Shown piece by piece: positions 35,528 to 46,218 of a DNA stretch of 64,000 nt. The DNA comes from Salvia splendens. Lineage: Eukaryota > Streptophyta > Magnoliopsida > Lamiales > Lamiaceae. Each line of letters starts with the position of its first letter. Positions within the stretch are counted from its first letter, which is position 1. The DNA lies in assembly GCF_004379255.2 (NCBI RefSeq), contig NC_056038.1, positions 30,182,061-30,246,060 on the forward strand, written 5' to 3'. The notes beneath the pieces were generated by a model that worked only from the letters and a program-made list of their open reading frames with translations, was not told the DNA's origin and did no database searches. The translations under genes were made by a program, and so were the position numbers.

Positions 35528-35998
35528 TATTATTTTTATTGGCATGTATATCTTCTTCTTCCCCAAGACATGGGAAACCATTTCTCTGCAACTTAAGAAA
35601 TTTAAGTTTCAGCCCTTTTTATCCTCTAGTTTCCATCGATTTAATCTTCCGCATCACTAATTTGGTGAGGGCTGAACTTGATTTTTCAAAATTTGTAAAT
35701 TGGAAAAGAAAGGGAAAAAAATTGTGTAGTTGCGTCCGCCAGTGTCCAGTCGCCTTGACCGCTCCGAGCATGCCCCAACCGCCCAGAGCGCACCCCGACG
35801 GCGCCCCACGTATCTCGCTCGGCTCACCCATGTTGAGGCGAAGCCGGCCTCGATCATGGTGACCCGCGCCCCGAGCGCGCCCCAGTCGCGTTTTTGACAA
35901 CACACTAGGAGGCCCCCATTAAAATAAATTCCATAAGTGTTGAGAATAGTTTGGTGCAACCCTTAATATTTGAAGATGGCATATAAGGGTATCCAAGA

Positions 35999-36110
35999 CT
36001 CCTAGCTCAACTGGTTGAGAAGGGAGGCAAGGATACCGCCCATCCAGGAGGTCTTGAGTTCGAATCCTGCCTTTACAAGGCTTGTTGCCTTGGGGCTTGG
36101 CATGCTGATG
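35999..36110 (+). mobile_element. tRNA-derived SINE head
   Basis: An A-box-like TAGCTCAACTGGTTGAGA (36003-36020) and a B-box-like GGTCTTGAGTTCGAATCC (36050-36067) are spaced as in a tRNA gene, but the sequence does not fold into a full tRNA and lacks a proper acceptor stem. The 3' limit and tail are unclear. Confidence 0.6.
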
Positions 36111-36225
36111 AGCCTTGACCTGTCCGGGACAACGCTGGTCCACGGGCCGAACCCGTCGGAGGGTGGCTGGTCTACGAGCGCATAATGGTTGTGCGTCATT
36201 AACCAAAGACGCATAAGGGTTGTGC

Positions 36226-36332
36226 GTTTCATTAATAACGAGCGTCACTCCCTAAGTCAGAATAAATCTATACTCTTTCATTAAAATGGAATGTTTCATT
36301 AATAACGAGCGTCACTCCCTAAGTCGGAATAA
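36226..36332. repeat. 67-bp tandem duplication of a TIR-element end
   Basis: Copy 1 is 36226-36292. Copy 2 starts at 36293, is cut at 36332 by a Harbinger insertion, and continues at 39829 (TAAATCTATACTCTTTCATT). Confidence 0.92.
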
Positions 36333-36680
36333 GGCCATCCGCAATGGGGCGAACGATGGCACGCCCGATGGCGCGCATCGTCCGCGCCCGCCATCGTCCG
36401 CACCATTGTGGGTGCGTGACATAGGCCGCGGACGATCGTCGCGCCCTATACTAAGGGCGCAGAGTATAGGGCGGACGATGCCTATCGTCCGCCCCATTGC
36501 GGCCTACGCGGACGATGGCCGCGGACGATAGGCCATCGTCCGGCCCACTGTTGGCTACGCGGACGATCGACGCGGACGATGGCACGCGGTTTCGTTTTTT
36601 TATAAATAGAGTTCATTTGTAATTTCATTTCACGATTTCACTTTCGAAACTTATTATTACATTTACATAATTACTACGAA

Positions 36681-39598
36681 ATGGATTCAAGTCCCAATAG
36701 TCCTATGTTTAGCGGAGAGGCGCGTTGGCCGGGTACAGAACCCGGCGAATATCGTTCGTTCGACGCCGACACCCAGTACCATCCCGATTTCAGTACGGAA
36801 TCGTACTGGTTGTCTGACATGGAGCCGTCTTCCGATCCCGATCCCGAACCCGCCGCGACCGCTTCCGCCCCAGCCAAAAAGAAGCAGAACCGGCAGCGGG
36901 CACAGAAGTTGCCGCCTCCCGGAAATTGTGATGAGTACGCCCCCGGCCGTACGAACTACACCGACGACGAAACCCTCATTTTGGCCCGGTGTTGGGTAGA
37001 TATATCGGAAGACCCGATTTTCGCGAACAACCAGAGGCAGGGTGCGTACTGGGAGCGCATCGCTGGCCTCTACAATGAGGCCAAGCCGCCGACCGCGTGT
37101 GACACCCCGACCTTTTCTATTTCTTTTAAGTTAGTTTTTGGATTACCGTCAAATTTTTAGCCAAATATCGTTCCGTTTTATTTTGAGAGCCTGTGGAATT
37201 TTTTTAAGAAGTCAAAATATTAATTAATTATTCTAATCCTGCAGTCAAATCCCCAGTCAACATGAATTTCCTTCTCCTAATTTCATTCTACACGTTTTTT
37301 TTCATCAATATCCTTACTCCCTAAAATCTCTCCAACCATCAAATCCATTAATATCTATCAGTTTTGCATATATATACCCAAACCATATATATACCCAAAC
37401 CTTTCCACACATATTCAAATTTTGGTAGAAGAAACCGAGAGGGAGAAGAGAGAGCCGACGGTATTCTGGAGTAAGCTGTTTTAATAACTAATTTCTTTTA
37501 CTAGTTGGTTACTGTATCTTTTGGGAGTATATACAAATATATAATTTTATGATGATGGTTTTTAAATGGAAGGGGAAAGGGGTACGTGTAGTTTTGGAAC
37601 GGGATGTGTGCCCATTTGTTTCATATTTTAGATTTAACTACTATCTCTCTAATATTATTTAAATGTTTGATGCTTTTAATGAATATGTAGGTAGCTATAT
37701 GATACGTGTTGGAAAGGGAGTATGTGACTTTTAATAATCCTAATTAAGGCCACATTAACAACTAATTAATTATTTGCAGTTGTCTCTCCATTCGAATGGT
37801 ATGTACTCATAATCAGATTAATTAAATTTACATTACGATAATTATTGTTCTTATGAAAGTACAGTAGGAAGAGAAGGAGTACAGTACAAGATAGAAAAGG
37901 GATTAGGAGTATATGCGTATTATTTTGTGAATGGAAGTCCTACATTTTATTAGGTTGCTTTTGAGTTGGACGGCCAGAGTTAATCGAAATACCTAAATTT
38001 TTTTTATGGGGAAAAATTGTGATCTTACCTACAAAAATAATTCAAGCCTTCGAATGCATGCATTTTAATTAATGCTTGATTCATTGTGTTGATTTATGTG
38101 TTATTTAAATGCTAAAGGTGATTCCTTGCGAGCTAGACGTGATATCAAGGGAAAAGAAATAATTCCGGATTAAGAACTTGAGGTGGACTTTCTTTTTAAA
38201 TAAGGGCAATGCCCTAAGTATATTTTATGTGAAAATAAAATGAATATTTGTCATGCCGTGTTTTGTTTTATCTATGGAACCTATCTGATGTGGCTTTTGC
38301 CATCAATGGATAATCGAATTCGGGTCTGTCTAGGGAGTGAGTCCCTATTCAGGCTAGTGTACACCTATGGAGATCGTGAGCCGTCTTTTGGGTCGGCCGG
38401 TCTAGTGACTTGGAATGTGGCCACATTCCTTGTCATCAATGGATCAGATATGGTAGACATCTATGGGAAAATGACTGATCAGTCACGAGTTCTACGATGA
38501 AAATGATTTTAGTGTCTTGGGCGATTTCTAAAGTTAAAACCCCATGGTCACTCAATGGTGGCATGATAAATACTTTTTATAAAAATGTTTTCGGCATGAG
38601 TCCATTGAGTGCATCAAGTACTCAGCCCTGCATTTCTTTTTAAAAAATGTGCAGGTTGAGCGTGACGAATGCGGTGGGTGTTGAGCAAGACCATTGAAGA
38701 AATTTAAGTGTTTAGAATGTGTCATGTCTTCACACGTGGCATATTCCTTCTCTCAAATGCTTCCGCTAAGTAGTTTTCATTCTTTTGAGCTCTTGTATCG
38801 CTAAATATTGTTTCTTTTGAGTTGTTGATTGTTGAGATACTCTGATTTTATTCAACCTATTCTCATTTGTTTCGAGCTATGGTCGATTTGCGTTGTTTTC
38901 CCCTTTCTTCCCCGCTTCTTTAATCCTCCCCTAGTCGCGATCAACCGTGTTTTCTATCCTTAGAGAATGCGGGCGTGACACCGCGTACAAGCGCAAACGT
39001 GAGCAACTCCGCAAGCACTGGGATCAAGTGAAGAAGCATGTGAACTTGTATGCAGCGGAGTTCGAGAAGTCCACGCGGGCACAAGGGAGCGGCGAGAGCT
39101 TGAGCGACGTGCGCGCTAAAGCGCTGTTGTCGTACCGGTCGATGTACGGCGACTTCTAGCACGAGGCCATCTGGGCGCTCTTGAGGGACAAACAGAAGTT
39201 CCAAGGTGGAATTCTGCACACTGGTGCGCCGAAGAGGACGAAGACCACCGAAGCTGGTGATTACACGAGCAGCGGTAATCACCTGGTTGACCTCAACCGG
39301 ACGTACGTGGATGAATGGAGTTCCAGCACACCGGTGTCCTCCCGGCGTCAAGGCTGCGAAGACCAAGGGGAAGGCGGCCGCGACCTCATCCTCGACCGCT
39401 GCAAACCCATCTTCGTTCCCGGAAACGCTCCCGACCCAGACGGCCACCGCGTTTGAGTCGTTGGCAACAGCGTCGATGGCGAGGACGTTATTGCAGACGC
39501 ACAAGGCCCTCAAGAAGTGTACCGACCCCGACGAAGCCGAATATCTCCGGGCGTTAATCGATGAGCTGCGTCGGAAGTTGGGAATTGCACCGACTTAG
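36681..39598 (+). pseudogene. Harbinger ORF1 (SANT/Myb-like), split and broken
   Basis: The ATG at 36681 opens an acidic N-terminus, a basic patch (KKKQNRQRAQK) and a SANT/trihelix-like part (YTDDETLILARCWVDISEDP, YWERIAGLYNEAKP). The solo LTR interrupts after PPTA. Coding resumes at 38986 with YKRKREQLRKHWDQVKKHVN, then an in-frame stop after MYGDF (39157-39159), AIWALLRDKQKFQGG, a frame change near 39310-39340, and a C-terminus ending DELRRKLGIAPT at 39598. This is the DNA-binding partner protein of Harbinger transposases, often named as a glutathione S-transferase T3-like protein in plant databases. Confidence 0.85.
37098..38980 (+). mobile_element. Solo LTR (5-bp duplication CCGCG)
   Basis: 1883 bp beginning TGTGACACCCCGACC and ending GGGCGTGACA, flanked by a perfect CCGCG (37093-37097 and 38981-38985). 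TG...CA ends and a 5-bp duplication without internal genes define a solo LTR, left by recombination between the two LTRs of a retrotransposon. The ends match those of the solo LTR at 23990-27563, so they are probably related families. Confidence 0.9.
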
Positions 39599-40064
39599 TT
39601 GTTTTTTTTTGTAAGTTGAATGGTGTAACTTTTTTTTATTAATGCGTCACCATTTTTTATTTAGACGTTTTTTATTTACTAGTTACTTGTTATTTGAAAA
39701 CATTTAAATTAATTAAACAAAACAATAAAATGATGATAGGGCGCCTTAGGGCGCCCCACTGCAGGTGGGGGGAAGGAGGATAAAACTGATGACGTGGCGC
39801 GCCTTAGGGAGCCCCGCTGCTGATGCCCTAAATCTATACTCTTTCATTAAAATGGAATTCCATTAGTGTCCTATAACAAAAATAGAAAGAACTCTGCATG
39901 TCTTCTACAACTGTTGGATCTCGAGGTCTCTATCATGCATATTGGTTTAATATTGTCCGATTTTATCAAATCCATGGATTTATTTTTGGATCATTTTCAA
40001 AAGATTTTAAACTGATTAGAATAAAAAATATTTATATATGTACTCCTATTTTCTTGTTTTCTAA

Positions 40065-41535
40065 GAGTTCGTTTGTTTGTCATGTTAAGGGGTAGATAGT
40101 CCCCTTATCTACCTTAATATCCTCGTTTATTTGACATGTTGCGTATACACATGACTCGGCATTCAATCTCAAAATCCGTCACTACAGTTGCTTGGTAATT
40201 CTAAATTTGTGATAACTCTATACCTGCTTTCAGCTGTGATTGTGCAAATCCTCAAAACAATGATAGACCCTCTCACCAACAAATTACACTAATACCCCCA
40301 CCATTTATTCCTCTTCCTTCCAATACACCGACTCCCTCCAACCCCAAAGCACAAAATCAATATCTCAAAACACCCTTCTTCTCCATTCACCATTCAATCC
40401 CTCCAGACTAACCCTTCACCGAACGGCGGATGGGGCGCTTCCCTCGCCGAAGGCGGCAATCCATCCGACCTCCTCTTCCTCGTCGGCGGCGGTTGCTAGT
40501 TCTTTCTGCTCTTCTGTAAATTCACTTTTAAAAAAACAAAAACAAAAACAAAAACGTAATATTTCAAGATGATGCTGAGAATCTAGCGCGTTCCTACTGT
40601 CGTCTCTAACTACCAGAAGGAGGATTCCGATGTAGGCTACGACCGCAATTGCCTCAGAAGCTGTTTCCTACCATGTGTTTGATCTTTTGTTCAATTGAAT
40701 TTTAATTTTGATTTTGTGGAATTCACTGATTTGGTTTGTTGAATTAGGGGCAAAATTACCTCTCTGTGTTTTTAAGAAGGATAGTAGCAATGTTGTTGTG
40801 GAAAAGAATTCTGTTGTCATTGATGAGAAGAAGGAGCTTCAACCAGATTTCTTGGATCCAAGAAATTAGTATGGATCATGTATATTATACTCCTACTAAT
40901 TGTTTGTTTTTCCACCTTCGGAGTAGGCGCCACAGGTACAGATGTGCTCTCGTCAACCATCTCTGGTAGCACATCATCATGAAAAACTTCGTTGGGGAAG
41001 AGTTCCTCTAAAGTTGGTGGAGAGGACTTCTCTGAATCTTCATTCAAATCAGCCTTAGATCCATAAATTTTGTGAACTGCATCCCTTGTGTCCACTGACC
41101 GAACTCCCTCTGCACGGTCCTTGCCGAAGATCTCTTTCCAGTCATTCAACATTAACTTCAGGCAAAGATCTTCGTTTGATTTGGTAACCTCCGGCATCGC
41201 AGGTTGCAGCGTCCTCACAAGGGGCTAAATTTGGGGATGAAGTATGTATTTGAGGAGAAGTTGAAATTGGGGGCGCGAACGAATTTGGTTTCAGCGCCAT
41301 ATAGAGTTACGAGGATATTTCGGGAATTATAAAAATTTTATGAGGCTATTTTTGTCAATAGAATTTTGTATCTACCGTTTTGATGTATCATATCAAACAG
41401 ATGTATGGCAAACATATGATACGTATATTGCCAAACAAATGGCTGAAGGTGATTACTATGCAAAAATGAAAACATAAAAATAGTTTTAAATATATGCTAA
41501 CATATGTTAGACCAATATGGCAAACAAACGTGCCC
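40065..41535. mobile_element. TIR element with TAA duplication carrying gene fragments
   Basis: Left end GAGTTCGTTTGTTTGTCAT after TAA (40062-40064); right end ATGGCAAACAAACGTGCCC before TAA (41536-41538). The 3-bp TAA duplication points to the PIF/Harbinger group, though the termini differ from the main family here. The interior holds short coding-like stretches on both strands. Confidence 0.72.
40817..41218 (-). pseudogene. SANT/Myb-like protein fragment in a TIR element
   Basis: A minus-strand frame of about 130 codons without an ATG contains KLMLNDWKEIFGKDRAEGV followed by an acidic, proline-containing tail. The FGKDRA motif occurs in plant Myb/SANT-like proteins encoded by or related to Harbinger elements. 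It has no start and no clear exon structure, so it is treated as a fragment. Further up, on the plus strand (about 40745-40868), another coding-like stretch (KKDSSNVVVEKNSVVIDEKK) abuts it in the opposite direction. Confidence 0.45.
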
Positions 41536-41538
41536 TAA

Positions 41539-41928
41539 ATGTCTCTGACTGCATCCCCATTAGGGAGAGTTGATTTTGAAAATGTATGATTTGATGTCAG
41601 ACTTCAGAGCAACTTAAAGGGACCGTAGGCCAAAAGTCAGTGTGTACGCATTTATAAGTCTTTTCCACGAGCAATATATTTCACTATCCAATAATCTGAA
41701 GACATTGATGAAGTGCATGTATTTAAAAGTAGGAGTAGTAGTTAAGTTTTTGTTGGCTAGTTATTTTGAAGCCACGAGAGGGAAAAGTACCTATCAACAG
41801 AGTTTGAAGGACTGAAATCAAGCATTTAAAGTTGAATTTAAAATAAATTTATAATTTTAAAAAAAATAATACGGGCATTTGCTCCTCCAAGGATCCTTGT
41901 GGCTTCGCCCATGCTTTAGTTATATGTC

Positions 41929-42003
<75 letters not shown>

Positions 42004-42464
42004 TTCAGATATTGGCAATGCGATGCCATAGTTTTATTATTTGTTACAATTAGGATCATCATTAATCCCTAACTTTGATCAACTTACCGAACTCCTAGGA
42101 TCATCATTAATCCCTAACTTTGATCAACTTACCAAACTCGTGGTTATTATATCGTCCCAAGTTAGTTGATTCATTTTTTTTACATAAAATTTAAAAAATT
42201 GATATTTAAAGGTTAAAGAGTGGTTAAAGTGGAGACTGAAGAGAATAAAGTATAAGATATATTTAAGAATACGACTCAGGTACTTTAGGACAAAGTGAGC
42301 ACAACTGTATAATACTTGCTATTCATGAAATTCTTTGTTGCTAGCAAATATGATCCCATCATCGAGTCCATCAAAGCTCAACCTCTATCGAATTAAAGGC
42401 TCAACCGACTGACTGAATAAAATTAACCGTTTTAAATCTGGTGGCCTTACTACACATAGTACTA
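41539..42464. other. Intergenic with a long AAT microsatellite
   Basis: No gene recognised. It contains the AAT repeat and a 42-bp near-exact duplication at about 42048-42131 (GGATCATCATTAATCCCTAA). Confidence 0.4.
41929..42003. repeat. (AAT)n microsatellite
   Basis: About 25 perfect AAT units. Confidence 0.95.
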
Positions 42465-42705
42465 CTATCTCCATCCCATCATATGTGACACATTTCTTTT
42501 GGACACAGATTTTTAGGTAATGGTGTTTAGTGGTTAAACGAAGAGATAATAAAGTAAGAGAGAACAAAAAATAGAGAGAAAAAGTAGGAGAGATAATAAA
42601 GTAAGAGAGAGATAGAGTATTGGTTTTTTGCCATAAAATTAATGTCCCACTTATAGAGGGACGGTCCAATATGAATACGTCTCACTTATGGCGGGACAGA
42701 TGGAG
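42465..42705. mobile_element. Stowaway/mariner-type MITE
   Basis: TA-flanked, left end CTATCTCCATCCCATCATAT, right end CTTATGGCGGGACAGATGGAG. It is almost adjacent to the next MITE. Confidence 0.8.
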
Positions 42706-42745
42706 TATAAATTTTAGAGCACAAAAGAGTCTTATCTGCAGTTTA

Positions 42746-43016
42746 GAGTGTCCACTATAGGGGCGGCACGCCGGCCGCCCCGGAAGCGGCTAAGTCGCGC
42801 CTGTCTATAGTGGGCGGGGCGTCCGCCCCGAAGTGGACAAAAAATCGGGGGCAGAAGGGCGTTCGGCGCCGAGCCGCCGAGGACACGGCTGAGGAAGAAG
42901 GGGTGGGGCGAGGGCCGCTGCCCTATTGCGTGGAAACGGGGCGGACGCGGGAGGCGCGGCTATGAAACGGCTGTGCGAGAAGGTGGGAGGCTGCTGTCCG
43001 CCTATAGTGGACACCC
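42746..43016. mobile_element. GC-rich Harbinger-type MITE (TTA duplication)
   Basis: Ends GAGTGTCCACTATAGGGG and GCCTATAGTGGACACCC, flanked by TTA (42743-42745 and 43017-43019). Same group as 33658-34055. Its right end is 159 bp upstream of the start codon of the membrane-protein gene. Confidence 0.9.
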
Positions 43017-43175
43017 TTAGTCTCCAGAAAATTCAAATTTGCTGTTGATTTCCAAGTCTTCTCTTTTACTCATGAAAAGACTTGTCACAAGATTTATGTA
43101 AATAGATGTATAACGTGTGATATAAAATGTCAAACACAAAATATTTTAAATCAACTAATTAGTTTCAACTCATTG

Positions 43176-45254
43176 ATGGATTCTGATTCCGACACCACAG
43201 TGCAGAAGAAGCTAGATGCAGCGATGCCATGGGTGGGCTTATACATCGCCGCAGCTTCTACAGTGTGCATCCTTGCAATGCTGGCCGACGCTTTCAACAG
43301 CTTCCGGCGCAAGAAGCTATGGTTTCCCTGCAAATACACCTCTCTCAATGCTTCTTCTTTGACTCTATTAGCCGTGGCAATGAAGTTGCCCATGGATCTC
43401 AACACCGTGATGATCAACACCGCCACAGATGCATCTGCAAAGTTCACCAGCTTGCTCTTCATGTCAACAGCTCTCAACACTCTGATGCCTTCTCTGGGAT
43501 CCATGAACGACAAAGAGCTGCTCACAAATTGCGTTGGCCTAGCCCTTCTCGTGGTCACCATCACGGCTAATGTTTCCATTCATACCATTGAGGTGCAACG
43601 TTTGCTATCACAAGCAATGATCCCTTCTGTTGTAATGTTAGTTTCTCTTGCGATGCTAGTTTGCCTGGCGCTTAGTGTGTCAGTGATGAAGAGGAGTCTG
43701 AAACTGAAGTACGAAGAGAAGCACAGAGAAGCTTTGGAGAAGGAGGAGGAATTGGTGGAGGCCTTCAAGATGGATGATCAGAGAAGACAGATGATGAAAT
43801 ACTGGGTGATGGCAGAGAGCAGCTGCCCTCAGTTTGTGATAGCGCGTTCTAGTGTTTGTGCAGCTTCATCTATGATCACCTTCTTTTTCGTGATCATGTA
43901 TACTTTTGTAAATGTAATTCATGGGATAATCAAGTATGTGCCAGGAAAGACGCCCTATGGAATTTACACCAAAAGGATTATAGAGATTCAGTTCTATGGG
44001 GCAGGGATAGCCGTGATTGTGGCTATGTTGAGATGGTTCGTCACAGTCAGGTTTCGTTGCTCATCAACCAACACGTGGATGATTGAAAGCTACTGGATTC
44101 AGACGCTCAGCGACTGCAGAAACAGCTCCGCAGGCATCAAAATTGGGCCAAACAGATGGGGCAAATGTCTTCTTGATGCAAAATGGTGTGCGCTAACTTT
44201 CTGCATTGGAGTTCAGTGTTTTATTGTTCTTGCAAGCAAAACCCTCATCTTCTTTTCTAGCTTCATGGTGGCTCCATTTGTATTGTGCTGCTCTCACATC
44301 AACAAGTTAGCGAGAAGGCATCATGATACATCATCGGGTGGTGACAACATGGATCTGAACTACCTAAGCAGTTATGTTCTGTTACTAGATGGCGAGGTGA
44401 AGCTGCCGACAAGCTTGGTGAGAAGCATGTGCCTCGAGGCTGATGGCATGATTCAGATAGGTAGAGTAAAGAAGCCCTCCAACCTTATAAATCTTCTAAG
44501 CAAATCTGATAGCTCTAATACTAGCCAAATTACGACCTTAGTTTTAGGCTTAGCTCATGATTGTTGGACTCTACTAGTAGTCACTCTCACAAGCATTGCC
44601 CTCGCCCTTCCCAACATCTCCCAGCATCAACGCAAGCAGTTGTTGAGCAGTGTGAGCGAAGGCCTTCCTCTTGCAAAAGTAGTCGAAAAAACTTTGGATA
44701 CAAATGCGAAACTTAAAAGCATTAGGAATGCTGCAAGTGCTACTTGGGTGGAACTGCTAGTTTACTCAAAGTGGGTTGAGATCGATCTCAGAACTGGATT
44801 TGTATGGTGCAGAAACAGCAAGCAAGTCTTGCAAGAGCTCTCCGATAAAGCTGAAGAGATCGTCTTGGAGTCGCAAGATTCCAATATGGGAAATCCTCTA
44901 AACTTCCCAGCAAGAGTTGTGGCTGCAAACTCCATGTACAGAATTTGTCAGACCATTTTGTTGTCCTATGGTGAAGAGGAAAGCTGTGAGGAAATGTGGG
45001 AGAGATTATGTGTTATGATCGCAGATGTTTTTTCTGCGTGTCTCACCAATTTGCCATATGCTATAACCAAAATGTGTCACCAGAGTTGCATTGAAAAGAG
45101 AAACAACAACGTGCGCGAAGCGTTTCTGCTTTTGGGGAAGACGGAAGAAGTTGTTGGAATTGTCCGACAACAGAGACGGCTATGTATAGATCATAACGAA
45201 GAAGCTTTGACGCTGTCAAGCATGAATGACTTGGCTGTAACTGTAGATTGTTGA
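43176..45254 (+). CDS. Plant multi-pass membrane protein, unknown function
   Basis: Single-exon frame of 692 residues from the ATG at 43176 (MDSDSDTT); a TTG just upstream is in frame but not a plausible start. Hydrophobic segments lie near residues 18-40, 54-70, 115-138, 146-172, 225-255, 270-290, 332-365 and 455-478, so about seven to nine membrane passes are expected. A charged, coiled stretch rich in Lys and Glu (about 175-205) follows the fourth. The second half is soluble and helical. The segment SLTLLAVAMKLPMDL and the phrase MPSLGSMNDKELL are typical of a plant-specific, intronless family without known function. There is no signal of decay. A possible AATAAA poly(A) signal occurs near 45587. 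A GC-rich MITE lies in the proximal upstream region. Function is not assigned. Confidence 0.85.
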   Translation: MDSDSDTTVQKKLDAAMPWVGLYIAAASTVCILAMLADAFNSFRRKKLWFPCKYTSLNASSLTLLAVAMKLPMDLNTVMINTATDASAKFTSLLFMSTALNTLMPSLGSMNDKELLTNCVGLALLVVTITANVSIHTIEVQRLLSQAMIPSVVMLVSLAMLVCLALSVSVMKRSLKLKYEEKHREALEKEEELVEAFKMDDQRRQMMKYWVMAESSCPQFVIARSSVCAASSMITFFFVIMYTFVNVIHGIIKYVPGKTPYGIYTKRIIEIQFYGAGIAVIVAMLRWFVTVRFRCSSTNTWMIESYWIQTLSDCRNSSAGIKIGPNRWGKCLLDAKWCALTFCIGVQCFIVLASKTLIFFSSFMVAPFVLCCSHINKLARRHHDTSSGGDNMDLNYLSSYVLLLDGEVKLPTSLVRSMCLEADGMIQIGRVKKPSNLINLLSKSDSSNTSQITTLVLGLAHDCWTLLVVTLTSIALALPNISQHQRKQLLSSVSEGLPLAKVVEKTLDTNAKLKSIRNAASATWVELLVYSKWVEIDLRTGFVWCRNSKQVLQELSDKAEEIVLESQDSNMGNPLNFPARVVAANSMYRICQTILLSYGEEESCEEMWERLCVMIADVFSACLTNLPYAITKMCHQSCIEKRNNNVREAFLLLGKTEEVVGIVRQQRRLCIDHNEEALTLSSMNDLAVTVDC

Positions 45255-46209
45255 GCATGCCACATACTCGAGCCGACAGTGCCATCGAAAATGAAATGGC
45301 ATATTGAGGTATTCACATGTGAATTGTCCACATAATAAATGTGAGGTAAAAAGAGATCAACTTAAATGCCATGCCTAGTGAGTGATCACTAGTTAGTTTT
45401 AGGATAGAATCTGCCTATGGTTTTATTGATCTCCACTTTACGTATTAAGCAACTTTTCATAACATTTGTAAGATTTAACACTTTGTTGGTCCCCTAGCTT
45501 GTGCTTTGGGGAGGGGGTGGTTCTCCCTAGAGAAAATGGCTTGAGTTTATTGTAATTCTCTATTTATTTACCCACCGAAGCAAAACAATAAAATATTGTA
45601 TTCCGTAATAGTTATAATATTGAAAACTTTCATTTTCCGAATGTGCCCTATTTTTTTGGACAACCAAAAATGGTAAATGTGCTATATTTTTCGTGGACGA
45701 AAGGAGTACAAATTTTTTGCAAATTGGCGGAAACTTCTCTTTGATTTTCTCCCAAAAAAATTTCCCAAAAAATCTGTAACTTTATGTATTTATAGATAGA
45801 TCAGAGATAAATAGATATATTATAAATTATAGATTATAGATTTGCAAGAAATTTATAATGATTTTTTTAATTGTATTTTTAAAACTGCATTTATATTTCT
45901 TAAACCATTAGTCACTAGAATTATTTTAAGAAACTACCTTTATAACTTCTCAACCAGCAATCAATAGCATGAAAAAGTAGATATAGCTCTTAAAAAATTT
46001 GAATGATGATGATAAATGGAGGTCAACCAATGGAGTACAAAAAGCTGCAAATCAATTTATAGAAAGTGATGCAAAGTGTGTTACAGATACAAGTGTGATC
46101 AAATACACAAATTTAAAAAAAGAATTTAGAGATAGATTAGGCATCCAATATAGCCAATTTGGAGAAAGAGCTTCTCTGCGTCTCGAATTGTGAAATCTGA
46201 ATTAGGCAA
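45255..46209. other. 3' flank of the membrane-protein gene
   Basis: 3' untranslated sequence and AT-rich spacer. A worn MITE end (GTGGACGAAAGGAGTA) occurs near 45705. A 64-codon open frame at 45999-46193 resembles nothing I know. Confidence 0.4.
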
Positions 46210-46218
46210 TTAGATTTA

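Larger units (their letters stand above)
34792..36300. mobile_element. TIR element with GACGCATAA repeats
   Basis: The left end (ATTTTAATGAAGAG, then CGACTCAGGGAGTGACGC) and the right end (GCGTCACTCCCTAAGTC, then CTCTTTCATTAAAAT) form an imperfect inverted repeat of about 55 bp. Just inside both ends GACGCATAA / TTATGCGTC motifs recur. It contains a MITE (35277-35527) and a tRNA-like SINE. Class uncertain; no target duplication could be defined because the right border is duplicated. Confidence 0.55.
36333..39828 (+). mobile_element. PIF/Harbinger element with ORF1, split by a solo LTR
   Basis: Left end GGCCATCCGCAATGGGGCG, right end GCCCCGCTGCTGATGCCC, flanked by TAA (36330-36332 and 39829-39831). 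It carries an ORF1 pseudogene but no transposase, and is interrupted by a solo LTR at 37098-38980. Without the LTR it would be about 1.6 kb. Confidence 0.93.

Noticed and set aside
35999..36075. Second possible tRNA gene
   Set aside because: Same reason: promoter boxes only, no acceptor stem.
38941..39513. 190-codon minus-strand frame
   Set aside because: Antisense to the ORF1 pseudogene.
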